Assembly: GCA_963693365.1 (NCBI GenBank)
Contig: CAVNZM010000011.1
Coordinates: forward strand, 3,906,001-3,970,000
Source: Amoebidium appalachense
Lineage: Eukaryota; Ichthyosporea
DNA length: 64,000 bases
Direction of reading: 5' to 3'
Made by a program: the position numbers and the translations under genes. The notes beneath the pieces are model-generated. The model was not told the origin of the DNA and did no database searches. It saw nothing but the letters and a program-made list of their open reading frames with translations. Below are positions 6,973-15,760 of this stretch, piece after piece (within the stretch, counting starts at the first letter, position 1; each line of letters starts with the position of its first letter).

Positions 6973-9583
6973 TAATTAACGCATTCTTAAGGGTATCGTA
7001 TGCTTTCTCCTGTTCCGTACCCCACACCCATGCAGCATTTTTCTGTGCTTTCTTTTTCGTGGCCAAAATAGCTGCAGAATCGGCGTGCAAATTTTTTGCT
7101 TCGTCTTTTCGTTGTTTTGCGCTGCCGTTGCGTTTGGCGGGTTTCGTAGAGGGGGGCATTTTTGCGTGAATTCGTTTTAGTAATTCTGAATCCTCCTTCG
7201 AGGTGCCCAGCATTCGCGTGAGTGGTTCAGCCGTATGGCTGAAATCGTCCACAAATATTCGATAATATGAAAATAACCCGAGGTCACTTCGTAGCTCAGA
7301 TAAATTTTGTGGGTAGCTTTTATTCTTTATTGCTGCCACTTTTTCTGGGTCTACCTTAATACCATCCGGGCATACGCGATGGCCTAAATAGCCAACTTCT
7401 TCCATGAACAAAGAGCATTTTCTGCCTTTCAGTTTTAATCCTGCATCACAGAGCCGGGAAAAACATGAATCTAAATGCCCAAAATGTTCTTCGATAGTGG
7501 GTGACATAACTAATATATCATCGAGATATATGAGTACATGTGTCCACAGCATACCAGCGAATACACGGTTCATCATCCTTGAAAAGACAGCAGGCATGTT
7601 ACTTACTCCAAAAGGTGCGCGTGCGAATTGATACTGCCCCCAGGGGGTGGTAAATGCAAGTTTTTCTTTGTCGTTATCGGCTACTTTGACTTGGTGGTAA
7701 CCACCGTTTAAATCAAGTGCGGAAAACACGCGGGCACCTCTGAGCATACCCAGAGCCATGTCAATTCGTGGTAAAGGGTAACCGTCTTTCTTCGTAATCA
7801 AGTTCAGCATTCTAAAATCAATGCAGACTCTTAAAGACCCGTCCTTTTTCGCCACCAACACCATCGGAGCGGAGTAAGGGCTGGACGCAGGCTCAATCAC
7901 TCCAAACTCTACCCAATTTTGAATTTGTTTGTGTAGGCTATCGCGAAGGTGATGTGGGATGTTATAGGGCCTGCGGTACTGTGGTATGGTGGTAGTTACT
8001 TCGATCGACAGTTCGTCTAAGGTACTCAAACCAAAGTCGTTGTCGTGTGCAGAGAACACATGCTTCCATTTCTTAAGCAGTTTTCGTATCCGTTTCGCCA
8101 ACGGTTTCCGTTGGTCTGGGGGAGTTCCAGGCATGTCGTATTCTTCTGGAGGTTTGACCCCAAAAGGCAAGTCGTCGTCTGTGGCGGCTTCCCCGTCGGA
8201 GGTACATTCGTGCGTACGCTTTCGTAAATTATTCGTATCCTCCAGTGCAGTGGTAGATGGTGCCCCATCTGCTGCTTCGATAGTAGGTGGCCCTACCTCT
8301 GGTTTTGTTCGTGCTGGATTACCAAAACCATTCATTTTCGTGGAACTGCGCTGTGTGGTGTTCTCTTTCGTACTCATATTCATAATTTTACTCCGTTCAC
8401 ACACCTTAATACTACCGTTAATATTAGTAGCCGCCTGGAAAGTGTGTGGTTCGTGTTCGGTGGGTTCTTCGGTTGATTCCTGCGAAGAAAAGTTCGTTTT
8501 AGCAGAGGTACCTAATGGATGGCCAGGGTGTGGGGTTGTCGCCCTCCTGGTTCCATTACCGGAGTGTGGACGTGCTAAAAGAGTAACAGTGTCATCTGAT
8601 TGCAAGGGAATAAACATGGCCACCTCCGTACCAGGGCCTAGGTACACATGATGGTCCGATGTGTTAGTCAACAACACCTTGCATTCGTATTCGTCCTCGA
8701 TCACACTTTCTTCGCTAGTGGAGAGGGGGGGTTCGTTATTCGAAATTCGAGCTAAACTGGTGACACTGCATGCTGTTGTGTAAGCCCGTGAATTAAGTGG
8801 ACCACATGGAACCACTGTGCCCATACAACAGTCTAAAGTTCGTGGTGGTGGTGCGCCGGCAGCGAGTTTTATTTTACACGTTGCGATATTTGACGCATCT
8901 ACCGGGAGGTGAATACCTGTGGTGGTAATTAATACGCGAGAAACAGCTGTCTCCTCCGCACTCCCACGCAACCACCACACCGGAATACTGCACCTGCGAT
9001 TTCCCTTAGCATACATGAACGAAAGTTCTGCAGCACCGTAATCAATTCGTCCCTGTTGTGGCCCCATGAAATCAACACCTAATAAGGCATCATATGGTAG
9101 ATTATCAATCACATGCCATCTGTGCACCACTAGAGCAGATTCGTTGGGAATGGCGAGAGTGAGAGATATACTTCCTTGGCATGTCATTTCGTTACTTTGT
9201 GCATCCAGTACACTAAAATTAGGAACATGCTGAATTCGTTTTCTTGCCACTACAGGGAGAGATTCGTAAAATGCTGTGCTTATACAGCTATGGCTAGCAC
9301 CAGAGTCGACAACTACTGTGACTAGCTTCCCATGCACATACATTCGCGCAAGTGTGGCTGTGCATTTATTTTCGTGGGTTAATGTGCACACAGTGGCATT
9401 TTCATGCCGTGGTTCTGCAATGGAGGAGTGCACACGGTCAGCAAAATGCACATTTTTTCTTTTTGCGCGGGGGCGGGGTGTGCGTATGCATGGGGGGGTC
9501 AGTACACGGGGGTAACTGTTCGTGGGGGGGTGGGGCACATGCAGATTCGTGGGAGGGCTCCGAGACAACAGAAATTTCCGCAC
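6869..9583 (-). CDS. pol: Gypsy-1 Pol part A: aspartic protease and reverse transcriptase
   Basis: The frame begins in a basic linker (Lys-Arg-Lys-Asn-Val-His-Phe-Ala-Asp). It then has the protease active site Val-Asp-Ser-Gly-Ala-Ser, a long low-complexity acidic/polar region and the reverse transcriptase (Leu-Asp-Leu-Asn-Gly-Gly-Tyr-His-Gln fingers, catalytic Tyr-Leu-Asp-Asp-Ile). The start of the RNase H connection follows. About 904 residues are visible. The upstream edge is not a true start: gag ends with TAG at 9696-9698, its frame stays open for about 85 codons after that TAG, and pol is in the +1 frame near an A-rich run (CGCAAAAAG...). Pol expression therefore needs readthrough plus a frame change, or a base has been lost. 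Confidence 0.93.
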   Translation of the reverse strand: MRKFLLSRSPPTNLHVPHPPTNSYPRVLTPPCIRTPRPRAKRKNVHFADRVHSSIAEPRHENATVCTLTHENKCTATLARMYVHGKLVTVVVDSGASHSCISTAFYESLPVVARKRIQHVPNFSVLDAQSNEMTCQGSISLTLAIPNESALVVHRWHVIDNLPYDALLGVDFMGPQQGRIDYGAAELSFMYAKGNRRCSIPVWWLRGSAEETAVSRVLITTTGIHLPVDASNIATCKIKLAAGAPPPRTLDCCMGTVVPCGPLNSRAYTTACSVTSLARISNNEPPLSTSEESVIEDEYECKVLLTNTSDHHVYLGPGTEVAMFIPLQSDDTVTLLARPHSGNGTRRATTPHPGHPLGTSAKTNFSSQESTEEPTEHEPHTFQAATNINGSIKVCERSKIMNMSTKENTTQRSSTKMNGFGNPARTKPEVGPPTIEAADGAPSTTALEDTNNLRKRTHECTSDGEAATDDDLPFGVKPPEEYDMPGTPPDQRKPLAKRIRKLLKKWKHVFSAHDNDFGLSTLDELSIEVTTTIPQYRRPYNIPHHLRDSLHKQIQNWVEFGVIEPASSPYSAPMVLVAKKDGSLRVCIDFRMLNLITKKDGYPLPRIDMALGMLRGARVFSALDLNGGYHQVKVADNDKEKLAFTTPWGQYQFARAPFGVSNMPAVFSRMMNRVFAGMLWTHVLIYLDDILVMSPTIEEHFGHLDSCFSRLCDAGLKLKGRKCSLFMEEVGYLGHRVCPDGIKVDPEKVAAIKNKSYPQNLSELRSDLGLFSYYRIFVDDFSHTAEPLTRMLGTSKEDSELLKRIHAKMPPSTKPAKRNGSAKQRKDEAKNLHADSAAILATKKKAQKNAAWVWGTEQEKAYDTLKNALINAPVLAHPDFTKPFIVDSDASHSVCSGRSDFAGR

Positions 9584-9695
9584 CAGTAGATTTATTTTGC
9601 AATTTATCTGCCAGAGGGGAACACAGTTCCAGCTCTGCTATTAAATCAAATACATTATGTTCTACTGGGGAGAGACCAGTCCCTTGCCCGCCTTC

Positions 9696-11696
9696 CTATT
9701 CTACACGTGCTCTCTTGAACTTGGCCCGATTAGCCTCAATCTCTGCCTTGCGGGTTCCCTTCTTAAAGTTGGGGTCGTACTTGGGGCAAATTGGTGACCC
9801 CCCAAAGTGCCCCTTCTGCTTGCAGGAGTGGCATTCGAATTTGAGGGCCGGGCACGTCTTGCCTTCGGCGTGGCTGCCGTACTTGCACCCACGGTTGCAG
9901 GGGGTGGTGCCCATGCGCGAAAAAATAGACGGCTTCTCGCTGGCACCAGATCCACCACCGGGTTGCTGTTTTGTGGGGGGTTTCTGTGTTAGAATGGTGG
10001 ATGGGGTTCGTGTGTGCCTGTCTCTTTCTTTTTCTGCGAGATAGGCAACAACTCCAGACAGGGTCAATTCTTCTTCTTTTCGTGTTTGTCTGAGTTGATA
10101 TTTGCGAAATTCTTGTTCGTCTTCCCCACCCAATCGGTGAGACAAATCCAAAATTTGGTGTGCCTCAGACTTAAGGGGGTACACACGTGCCCACAAACGC
10201 GCATGCCTGCTTGCAAATTCGGCCACCTTTTGCTTGCCTTGTTTGAGTGCATTTAATTCGGCACTGAGTGCCTCTTGCACACGCTGGTCGTGAAATTTCG
10301 TAACTAGTGCATGTGCAAATGCATCAAACGTGAGTTCTCCCTGTGTCCTGGTAAAATTCGTGTACCACACACGGGCGGGGGAAGCAAGAGGAAAGCACTG
10401 CACCGCCCAGCGAACAGCAAGTGTGGGGGGGACCCCTGCAATGCAAAACATCTGCTGGGAAAATTCGTGCAGCCATTCAATCACCGTGCATTTATCCTGC
10501 AAGTCACCCTTGTATTCTGGTAGTTTCAATGCAGCCAAGATGGGGCCGTATTCGGATGCATGCAACTGGCGGAGAGGGTGCAACCACAGTTTTTCGTGCT
10601 CTGCAAAGTGCTTGTTCAATATAGACCCAGCCTTACCTCCTGAGCCTGTGCTGACATCAGAGCCTCTCGGGCGACTTGGCGTGCCTGCCAGTCCACCTGC
10701 AGACGCCAGAGGGGATCCTGCAAGGGGGATTTCGTTAAATACGGGTGCTTTAGGCTGGTCGAAGTGATCTTCTTCATGCACTTTCGCAGTCATGTGTTCG
10801 TTTTCGTTTGTGGGTGTGTCTTCGTAACTTTGTTCGTGTTTTTCTTCATTTTCAGCATCAGAATCAGTGTAGCTGAGTGTGCGCGCAAGCACATCCTTAT
10901 ATGTAAATTTAGTGGGGGGTGCGGGAGGTGCAATTACCTTGGGATCAGTGCACCCAGATGGGACCGGGGACAAAGGCTTCTTGCCTGTGGTGGGTGGGGG
11001 AGGACGGGGGGTGGTGGGCACCGTCGTATTTTTCACACGTGCCTCAGCCACCAACTGTGCTTCCCGCTCCAACTCAGACCATTTCGCGGACGTGCACAAC
11101 ATTCTAGACAGTGTGGTGTCTTCCATCTGCGAAATCTCACTGTAAATCTGCGCGACATCAGCTTCGAGGTCCATCACAGGCCGCCCAGCATCGATTGCAG
11201 TTTGAATGGCACGTCTCAGAGTTTCAATACGATAGAACTTGGAGAGAACACGGCCCCGCACCTCTGCCAGAGCTGTGGCAGTGTCCCGGTCTTGTTTCGT
11301 TTTTTCCTTCGTTGCTACTTGAAGTTCGTTCGTGTGTTTGTTGGTGTTCGTGTGTTCGTTGGTGTTCGTATGTTCGTTGGTTTTCGTGTGTTCGTTGCGC
11401 TTCGTTTTGTCTTTGGGTTTCGTGCTTTCGTTGGGCTTCGTTTGTTCGTTGCCAGTGGGCTTCGTAGTTGCCTTTGTGTTCGTGTGTGTGTTGGGTTTTG
11501 TGATCGTGTTCGGTTTCTGGGGAGCACGAGGCTGTGTAGGGGGAGGGGTGGGGAGTGTTTTCGTGCCCTGCCCCGGAGTCTTGGCTTTCTTCTGCGTTGG
11601 GGGCGGCGGTTTGACTGCGGTAGGCTTCTTGGTGTCACGTGTCAGTTTGCTTTCATTGTCCGAGAGTACAGGGTAGTCGTCAAATTCGCCCGCCAT
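9696..11696 (-). CDS. gag: Gypsy-1 Gag
   Basis: This encodes 666 residues. The N-terminal 130 residues are a Thr/Asn/Lys/Glu/His low-complexity tract coded by ACGAAC-type repeats. A helical region (about 130-220) and a Pro-rich linker follow. The Ty3-type capsid domain lies at about 370-540 (Trp-Leu-His-Glu-Phe, Cys-Phe-Pro, Arg-Val-Trp-Tyr, Leu-Trp-Ala-Arg-Val-Tyr-Pro). The C-terminal Cys-rich nucleocapsid contains Cys-His-Ser-Cys-Lys-Gln-Lys-Gly-His...Cys. Gag builds the virus-like particle and binds the element RNA. It is homologous to the Gypsy-2 Gag (same Leu-Trp-Ala-Arg-Val-Tyr-Pro and Glu-Lys-Glu-Arg-Asp-Arg blocks). The frame is fully open, so this copy could be functional for Gag. 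Confidence 0.92.
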   Translation of the reverse strand: MAGEFDDYPVLSDNESKLTRDTKKPTAVKPPPPTQKKAKTPGQGTKTLPTPPPTQPRAPQKPNTITKPNTHTNTKATTKPTGNEQTKPNESTKPKDKTKRNEHTKTNEHTNTNEHTNTNKHTNELQVATKEKTKQDRDTATALAEVRGRVLSKFYRIETLRRAIQTAIDAGRPVMDLEADVAQIYSEISQMEDTTLSRMLCTSAKWSELEREAQLVAEARVKNTTVPTTPRPPPPTTGKKPLSPVPSGCTDPKVIAPPAPPTKFTYKDVLARTLSYTDSDAENEEKHEQSYEDTPTNENEHMTAKVHEEDHFDQPKAPVFNEIPLAGSPLASAGGLAGTPSRPRGSDVSTGSGGKAGSILNKHFAEHEKLWLHPLRQLHASEYGPILAALKLPEYKGDLQDKCTVIEWLHEFSQQMFCIAGVPPTLAVRWAVQCFPLASPARVWYTNFTRTQGELTFDAFAHALVTKFHDQRVQEALSAELNALKQGKQKVAEFASRHARLWARVYPLKSEAHQILDLSHRLGGEDEQEFRKYQLRQTRKEEELTLSGVVAYLAEKERDRHTRTPSTILTQKPPTKQQPGGGSGASEKPSIFSRMGTTPCNRGCKYGSHAEGKTCPALKFECHSCKQKGHFGGSPICPKYDPNFKKGTRKAEIEANRAKFKRARVE

Positions 11697-11735
11697 GGTT
11701 GAAGAGATTCTTGAAAGATGTGAGATTCTGGAACT

Positions 11736-11747
11736 GCGCGGTCGCCA
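11736..11747 (-). other. Gypsy-1 primer-binding site (tRNA-Arg type)
   Basis: Two bases inside the 5' LTR edge the minus strand reads TGGCGACCGCGC. This is complementary to a tRNA 3' end GCGGUCG-CCA, which matches animal tRNA-Arg. Gypsy-2 uses the same TGGCGACCGC. Confidence 0.75.
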
Positions 11748-11748
11748 A

Positions 11749-12358
11749 TGTAAACAGTTGAACTAGTTGGGATAAGGCAGAGAACAACTGAATCAGAATA
11801 AAGACAGAGAACGGGTAGTAAGGCACACGCGGCCAGGTTACTATTTAATGTGCTCGTTCAGAGTGATCCCCCGTACTGGGACGGCTTGTTTATATAGCCC
11901 CCAGGTTCCGGATCATCTGGATGGGTGGCATTGATGCCTTCGTGACTTCTGACCAGTCACAAGAGTGCGGTCGTCTTTATGTGCACACAGTGCACCAATA
12001 ACATGAAGCTAACTAAAAGGATAACTTTGTGGCAAATGATTGGCCAATACTTAAGCCCGTTTAGGTTTATGCAACTGGGTCTGATTTCCTTATTGGTTCC
12101 GTTCGTTTAGCTATAGATGTCGCCTCCGTAGTGGATGAGACTTGCATTCCTATCCTAGCGGTTCTCGAATTCTGTTGGTTCATACTGACTGCACGGCCAC
12201 TGCATATTGCCGGCGCCGCGGCTCAGTCGTGAGCCGCAGCCCGCGGCTGTCACGTGTGATATTGATCTGATCATATGTACACAATATCTACGTGATCACT
12301 ATGATATGTACAGTATATTCGTAATAGTAAACATGTACGGCGTGTACAGATGTTTACA
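11749..12358 (-). repeat. Gypsy-1 5' LTR
   Basis: 610 bp, the partner of 4107-4716, TGTAAACA termini, followed outside by the CGCAT duplication at 12359-12363. Confidence 0.95.
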
Positions 12359-12865
12359 CGCATCTCAAACTGCAAGACCGTGCGCATCACACACGTCGAC
12401 ACCGACCTGCCCAGCGACGACGAGGACACCTACACCGACCCCGCGCCCCCCGTGCTCTTCATCCGCGCAGTCCAGCGCCTGACCATGACGAACCACTTCA
12501 CCCCGTGGCGCGCCTACGACATGGAGACCCTGGTCGCTGTCCGCGCAGTATGGACCGCGTCGTTCATGCGCGCTATCCGCACCCTGTGCAGGCTGCGCCA
12601 CCTGTGCATCGTCTGGATCGTTGCAAGTCCTTACCACCCGCGCGTCCGCGGCATGTGCCTTCCCGAACACCCCTCCTTCCTAGTCATGGAGGGCTTTGCA
12701 AGCGTCTCCTTGGACACGGAGTGCGCGCCTCGTCCGCGCCTCATCACCCCCATCACGTCCGATACCGTCGTCGTCGAGCTCGCCGGCGAGAAGTGGAGGG
12801 TCGGTGAAACGGCCCAGTTCTACGAGGTCGCACACGGCCTGTTTGCACGCGCGCCGCAGGCTTGA
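12359..12865 (+). pseudogene. Hypothetical Leu-rich protein, 3' half
   Basis: This continues the gene broken at 4106. The first five bases repeat CGCAT. The reading frame then runs through an acidic patch (Asp-Leu-Pro-Ser-Asp-Asp-Glu-Asp) and a Leu/Arg/Cys-rich stretch (Leu-Cys-Arg-Leu-Arg-His-Leu-Cys-Ile) to a TGA at 12863-12865. No catalytic motif is seen. An AATAAA lies 78 bases downstream, so this is the true 3' end of the gene. Confidence 0.6.
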
Positions 12866-12942
12866 CCACACACGCACACACACCATGTACATTTAACTAC
12901 ACACACGCGGGGCTGGCCCCCGCCTTCACAACACACAAACTC

Positions 12943-12948
12943 AATAAA
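12943..12948 (+). terminator. Polyadenylation signal
   Basis: AATAAA followed by a T/G-rich stretch, placed between the split gene and the next one. Confidence 0.5.
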
Positions 12949-12980
12949 CGTCTGTTTGTATTTTTATTGGTGCCACACGT

Positions 12981-13271
12981 ATGGCGTATCGCTGGGAATA
13001 CAAGCTCAAGGAGGAGCCAGGCAAGGCCCCCGTCATCCAGGCCACGGTTGTCCCCACAGAGGAAACGCAACGCCACACCGAGCGCGAGAAGCAGCGCTAC
13101 GCCAGGGAGCTCGCGGACAAGGGCTACATCGACCTGCCCGACGAGCTCGCGCGGAAGTGCGGGTTCAAGCACTGGGTGCCCAAGAACCAGGCCATGACCG
13201 CGATTGTCATGCAAAGGATGTTAGAACCCGATGACGAGCCAGAGCCGCCCATGGAAAATAAAGAGAAATAG
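12981..13271 (+). CDS. Hypothetical charged protein, 96 residues
   Basis: A small, highly charged, largely helical protein (Glu/Lys/Arg-rich at residues 10-50) with a C-terminal acidic-proline segment (Glu-Pro-Asp-Asp-Glu-Pro-Glu-Pro). An AATAAA sits at 13257-13262, just before the TAG. It starts with ATG 33 bases after the upstream poly(A) signal. No known domain is recognised. Position and size fit the surrounding compact gene block. Confidence 0.45.
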   Translation: MAYRWEYKLKEEPGKAPVIQATVVPTEETQRHTEREKQRYARELADKGYIDLPDELARKCGFKHWVPKNQAMTAIVMQRMLEPDDEPEPPMENKEK

Positions 13272-13289
13272 GCAGCGCGACAGATCAGG

Positions 13290-13502
13290 GGGGATGTTGT
13301 GGCTTTGATTGGTGCAAGGTCTTTGGATGTGACTTCTGATTTCCGATTGGTGGATCTTGTGTTTGCTCTTTAATTGGTTCTTGATTGGTTGACGGGTGTG
13401 ATCTGATTGGCTTGATGCTTGCGCGACATCCGGTATAAAAGCTTACCACACAAGAACAGGCCACCAGTTCGCATTTCCAATTTCACATGAACATTCTGTG
13501 TT
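13290..13502 (+). promoter_or_regulatory. TATA promoter with five CCAAT boxes
   Basis: Five ATTGG (reverse CCAAT) elements lie near 13300, 13345, 13371, 13383 and 13405. They are followed by TATAAAAG at 13434-13441, about 60 bases before the ATG at 13503. The spacing fits an RNA polymerase II core promoter. Confidence 0.6.
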
Positions 13503-14375
13503 ATGAAAATGCCGGTGCGCATGGAACTGACCCGCATCGCCACGGAGGACGAGCTCACGAGGTACCTAGACCGCAAATTTGAATGCGTTGCAGAATCCAC
13601 GGGCGATGGCCGGGATTGGTCGTGCCTAATTGAGTCGAGATGGGACCACGCACACAGGGTGGCTATTCCCATTCTGTCAAACGGACAGATCAGTGTCCAG
13701 AGTGTTGGTGTAAATGGCATGACTCGTTATGAGCGCGACGAACGTTCCATGCGCGGCTACATCAAACTGTACAAGCCCGGACACCCCGTTACCGACCCGA
13801 CCCTCAGCGAATACTACTATGAATTCGACACCACGCTCAGCGACAGCGAGGCCGGCATGGGGTATGGTTACAGATGTGAACGACGGCCCCCCGTATACGC
13901 CACCAAGCCGACCAGAGACGGATGGGTTTTCTGGAACGTTTTTGGGGATCCAAACTTGGATGAAGTCGATGGTGTGGCGCCTGCCATGTCCAGGAAACCC
14001 TACTGGGTCATGCCCAGCCTCCTGTTTGAGAACGTCGTATGCACTACCCCATCCCCTGCCGCGCCTCCGTCCACCCTGCAAGAGGGTGCCTACCGCGTCG
14101 GGATCGAGCACGGTGCCCCCGTTTCGATGGCCCCCGGCGCTGTGGCCGCTCAAGACTTCACCACCGCGCTTGACGACTGGGCCTCCGAGTGGCTCGACCC
14201 GTTCTTTGAGCGGGTCAACGTCCAGGTCGAGAACGCGGGTCTGCCGCTAAGGGACGCCGTGTTGGACACCGTCCACGCCCGCAACCGCACAACCGAGTTC
14301 TTCGGCCTGCCTCGCAGCCTGCGTAGAGGACCGACACCGTGGAACAACTCAGGCCATGTAGGACACGCACTTTGA
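13503..14375 (+). CDS. Hypothetical protein, 290 residues
   Basis: Intronless, with a clear upstream TATA/CCAAT promoter and an AATAAA at 14441-14446 downstream. The sequence is mixed globular: aromatic-rich between residues 85 and 180 (Tyr-Tyr-Tyr-Glu-Phe, Trp-Val-Phe-Trp-Asn-Val-Phe). It ends with a helical part containing Trp-Ala-Ser-Glu-Trp-Leu-Asp-Pro-Phe and a basic tail. No signal peptide or membrane segment is seen and I recognise no family. The start could also be ATG 13509 or 13521. Confidence 0.6.
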   Translation: MKMPVRMELTRIATEDELTRYLDRKFECVAESTGDGRDWSCLIESRWDHAHRVAIPILSNGQISVQSVGVNGMTRYERDERSMRGYIKLYKPGHPVTDPTLSEYYYEFDTTLSDSEAGMGYGYRCERRPPVYATKPTRDGWVFWNVFGDPNLDEVDGVAPAMSRKPYWVMPSLLFENVVCTTPSPAAPPSTLQEGAYRVGIEHGAPVSMAPGAVAAQDFTTALDDWASEWLDPFFERVNVQVENAGLPLRDAVLDTVHARNRTTEFFGLPRSLRRGPTPWNNSGHVGHAL

Positions 14376-14440
14376 AGACGGCTTGCCGTGGATTTGTCCT
14401 CCGCGGACAGGCCCGCTTGGGGTCTTGTGGGTTTCGTCCT

Positions 14441-14446
14441 AATAAA
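14441..14446 (+). terminator. Polyadenylation signal
   Basis: AATAAA 66 bases after the stop at 14375. A second one lies at 14518-14523, just before the next gene. Confidence 0.45.
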
Positions 14447-14573
14447 TGCAGGTGACTGGTCACCGGTGGCACTGTATCCGCTATTTTTGGAGGAATGTCA
14501 TTTGTATATTGATAAACAATAAAACCCATTGATCGTTGGTCAGTCGTGTCAATTTAATCTTTTTCCTTGTGAA

Positions 14574-14921
14574 ATGGACGTGGAAGTGTACAACCCAGGG
14601 TGTTATTGGTACGTGGGAGATCGCGGGCGGTTAGACAACATGCTGCGCAGCGCGCGTGCTCACTCTGGGACTGTGGTTCTTTCCGCGACGAGTGATTTGA
14701 TTACACAAGTATGTGGAGTGGATCAAAAAAGCCGCTTTGTTGTGAACGCGTTGGCGAGCAGCCTGTCGATTCCAGATATATGTTGGAATGTCGGTGAACT
14801 CGTCGGTGTTTTGACAAAAACACAGTCTCGTGTACCGGAAGTCGTGGTGATTGCCAAGCGAGAGCCCTGGTGGGATCCACCTTTCAAAGGGGTGGGTCGT
14901 TTCAAGTTGATACGGGTGTAG
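14574..14921 (+). CDS. Hypothetical small globular protein, 115 residues
   Basis: It begins Met-Asp-Val-Glu-Val-Tyr and has alternating hydrophobic strands and helices, five Trp and four Cys. It ends with Phe-Lys-Leu-Ile-Arg-Val. I choose ATG 14574 because the upstream in-frame codons lack a convincing start. The 3' end overlaps tail to tail by 20 bases with a gene on the other strand. No family is recognised. Confidence 0.45.
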   Translation: MDVEVYNPGCYWYVGDRGRLDNMLRSARAHSGTVVLSATSDLITQVCGVDQKSRFVVNALASSLSIPDICWNVGELVGVLTKTQSRVPEVVVIAKREPWWDPPFKGVGRFKLIRV

Positions 14922-15171
14922 CACCTGAAAGTATTTTCTGTGCGGTTTCCGTCTCGGTGAATTGTGTGGATGTGGTGTATGTATATGCAAGCATTAGTGG
15001 CAACAGTATCCACAGCCAGCGAATCATGAAGTTGTCGCATAATGGGTCCAGTATTGGGTGGGACCCGGTTTTTTGCTTCAGTGATCTGTTTATTCTATGA
15101 ACGTCACATGATATCAGCGTCAACCAGAACAGGACGAATGAGATGGCGGACGCGACTACCCAAGGCCACAT
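14902..15171 (-). CDS. Hypothetical two-span membrane protein, 89 residues
   Basis: From ATG 15171 the minus strand encodes a Trp-rich first hydrophobic segment (residues about 3-22) and a hydrophilic loop. A second hydrophobic segment follows (about 48-65, Trp-Leu-Trp-Ile-Leu-Leu-Pro-Leu), then a polar Thr/Ser-rich tail. Small two-span proteins like this are common in large DNA viruses and hard to assign. It converges with the 14574-14921 gene. An open frame on the other strand over the same DNA looks less protein-like. Confidence 0.35.
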   Translation of the reverse strand: MWPWVVASAISFVLFWLTLISCDVHRINRSLKQKTGSHPILDPLCDNFMIRWLWILLPLMLAYTYTTSTQFTETETAQKILSGATPVST

Positions 15172-15266
15172 TGTGCACTTGTACCAATAAAAAGAGGAAG
15201 CCTGTGTCTGTCGCGCGATACGACCCTTCACAGCACCGCCTGGGCCTTTTTTTTCGATCCGTATCT

Positions 15267-15450
15267 AAATCGGATCTGGTTGGTCCGCCCGGTTTGACCG
15301 CTGATCTAATTGGTCCGCCCGGTTTGACCTCTGATCTGATTAGTCCTAATTGGTTTGTGTGTTTTGACCGTTGATCTGATTGGTCCATCCGGTTTGACCG
15401 TTGATCTGATTAGTTCGCGTGGTTTGACCGCTGATCTGATTGGTCCCGAA
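15267..15450 (+). repeat. Tandem CCAAT/GATC promoter-like repeat (about 31 bp, 5-6 copies)
   Basis: A degenerate unit of the form GGTTTGACCG-CTGATCTGATTGGTCCGCCC repeats five to six times. Each copy carries TGATTGG, TAATTGG or a near match. It lies between divergent genes and looks like an array of NF-Y-type (CCAAT) sites. The flanks (15451-15730) hold further ATTGG boxes and a T/A-rich run but no gene. Confidence 0.6.
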
Positions 15451-15689
15451 CGCCGCGGTAATCACCATAATGGGAAGCATGTGTGGTGGCGTGCTTTTTG
15501 CGTGGTTTGGTTGGTTGTTCACTCGGCGAATTTTATTTTTTTTTTTTGCAAAGCGAAACGCGAGGCCACTTGATTGGCCAGACGAAATAATCACTCCAAA
15601 AAACGTGAAAGGCGAGCCCTTTAATTGGCCAAGCGAAAATAAAGCATTGTTTTAATTGGCTATGTTTCTGCTGAGTTGAACCCTACGTG

Positions 15690-15740
15690 ATGCGCATTGG
15701 TTCGTTTTGGTGGTTGCGCTAATGCAGATGTTTATAAGGA
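15690..15740 (+). promoter_or_regulatory. Candidate core promoter (CCAAT and TATA)
   Basis: ATTGG near 15697 and TTTATAAG at 15731-15738 lie just upstream of the 60-bp repeat array. The first likely product downstream is the 16110-17120 gene, so the array would fall in its 5' leader. Confidence 0.35.
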
Positions 15741-15760
15741 CTCTTCGCGTCGCAGAAGCC

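Larger units (their letters stand above)
4107..12358 (-). mobile_element. Gypsy-1: complete Ty3/gypsy chromovirus
   Basis: This is a full LTR retrotransposon read on the minus strand: 610-bp LTRs, tRNA-Arg-type primer site, gag, protease, reverse transcriptase, RNase H, integrase, chromodomain and polypurine tract. It is flanked by the 5-bp duplication CGCAT (4102-4106 and 12359-12363). The two LTRs differ at about six sites (roughly 1%), so the insertion is recent. Gag is one open frame. Pol is open except for one +1 frame break near 6905, and pol lies in a different frame from gag. The coding strand is remarkable for its density of the pentamer ACGAA. Confidence 0.95.
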
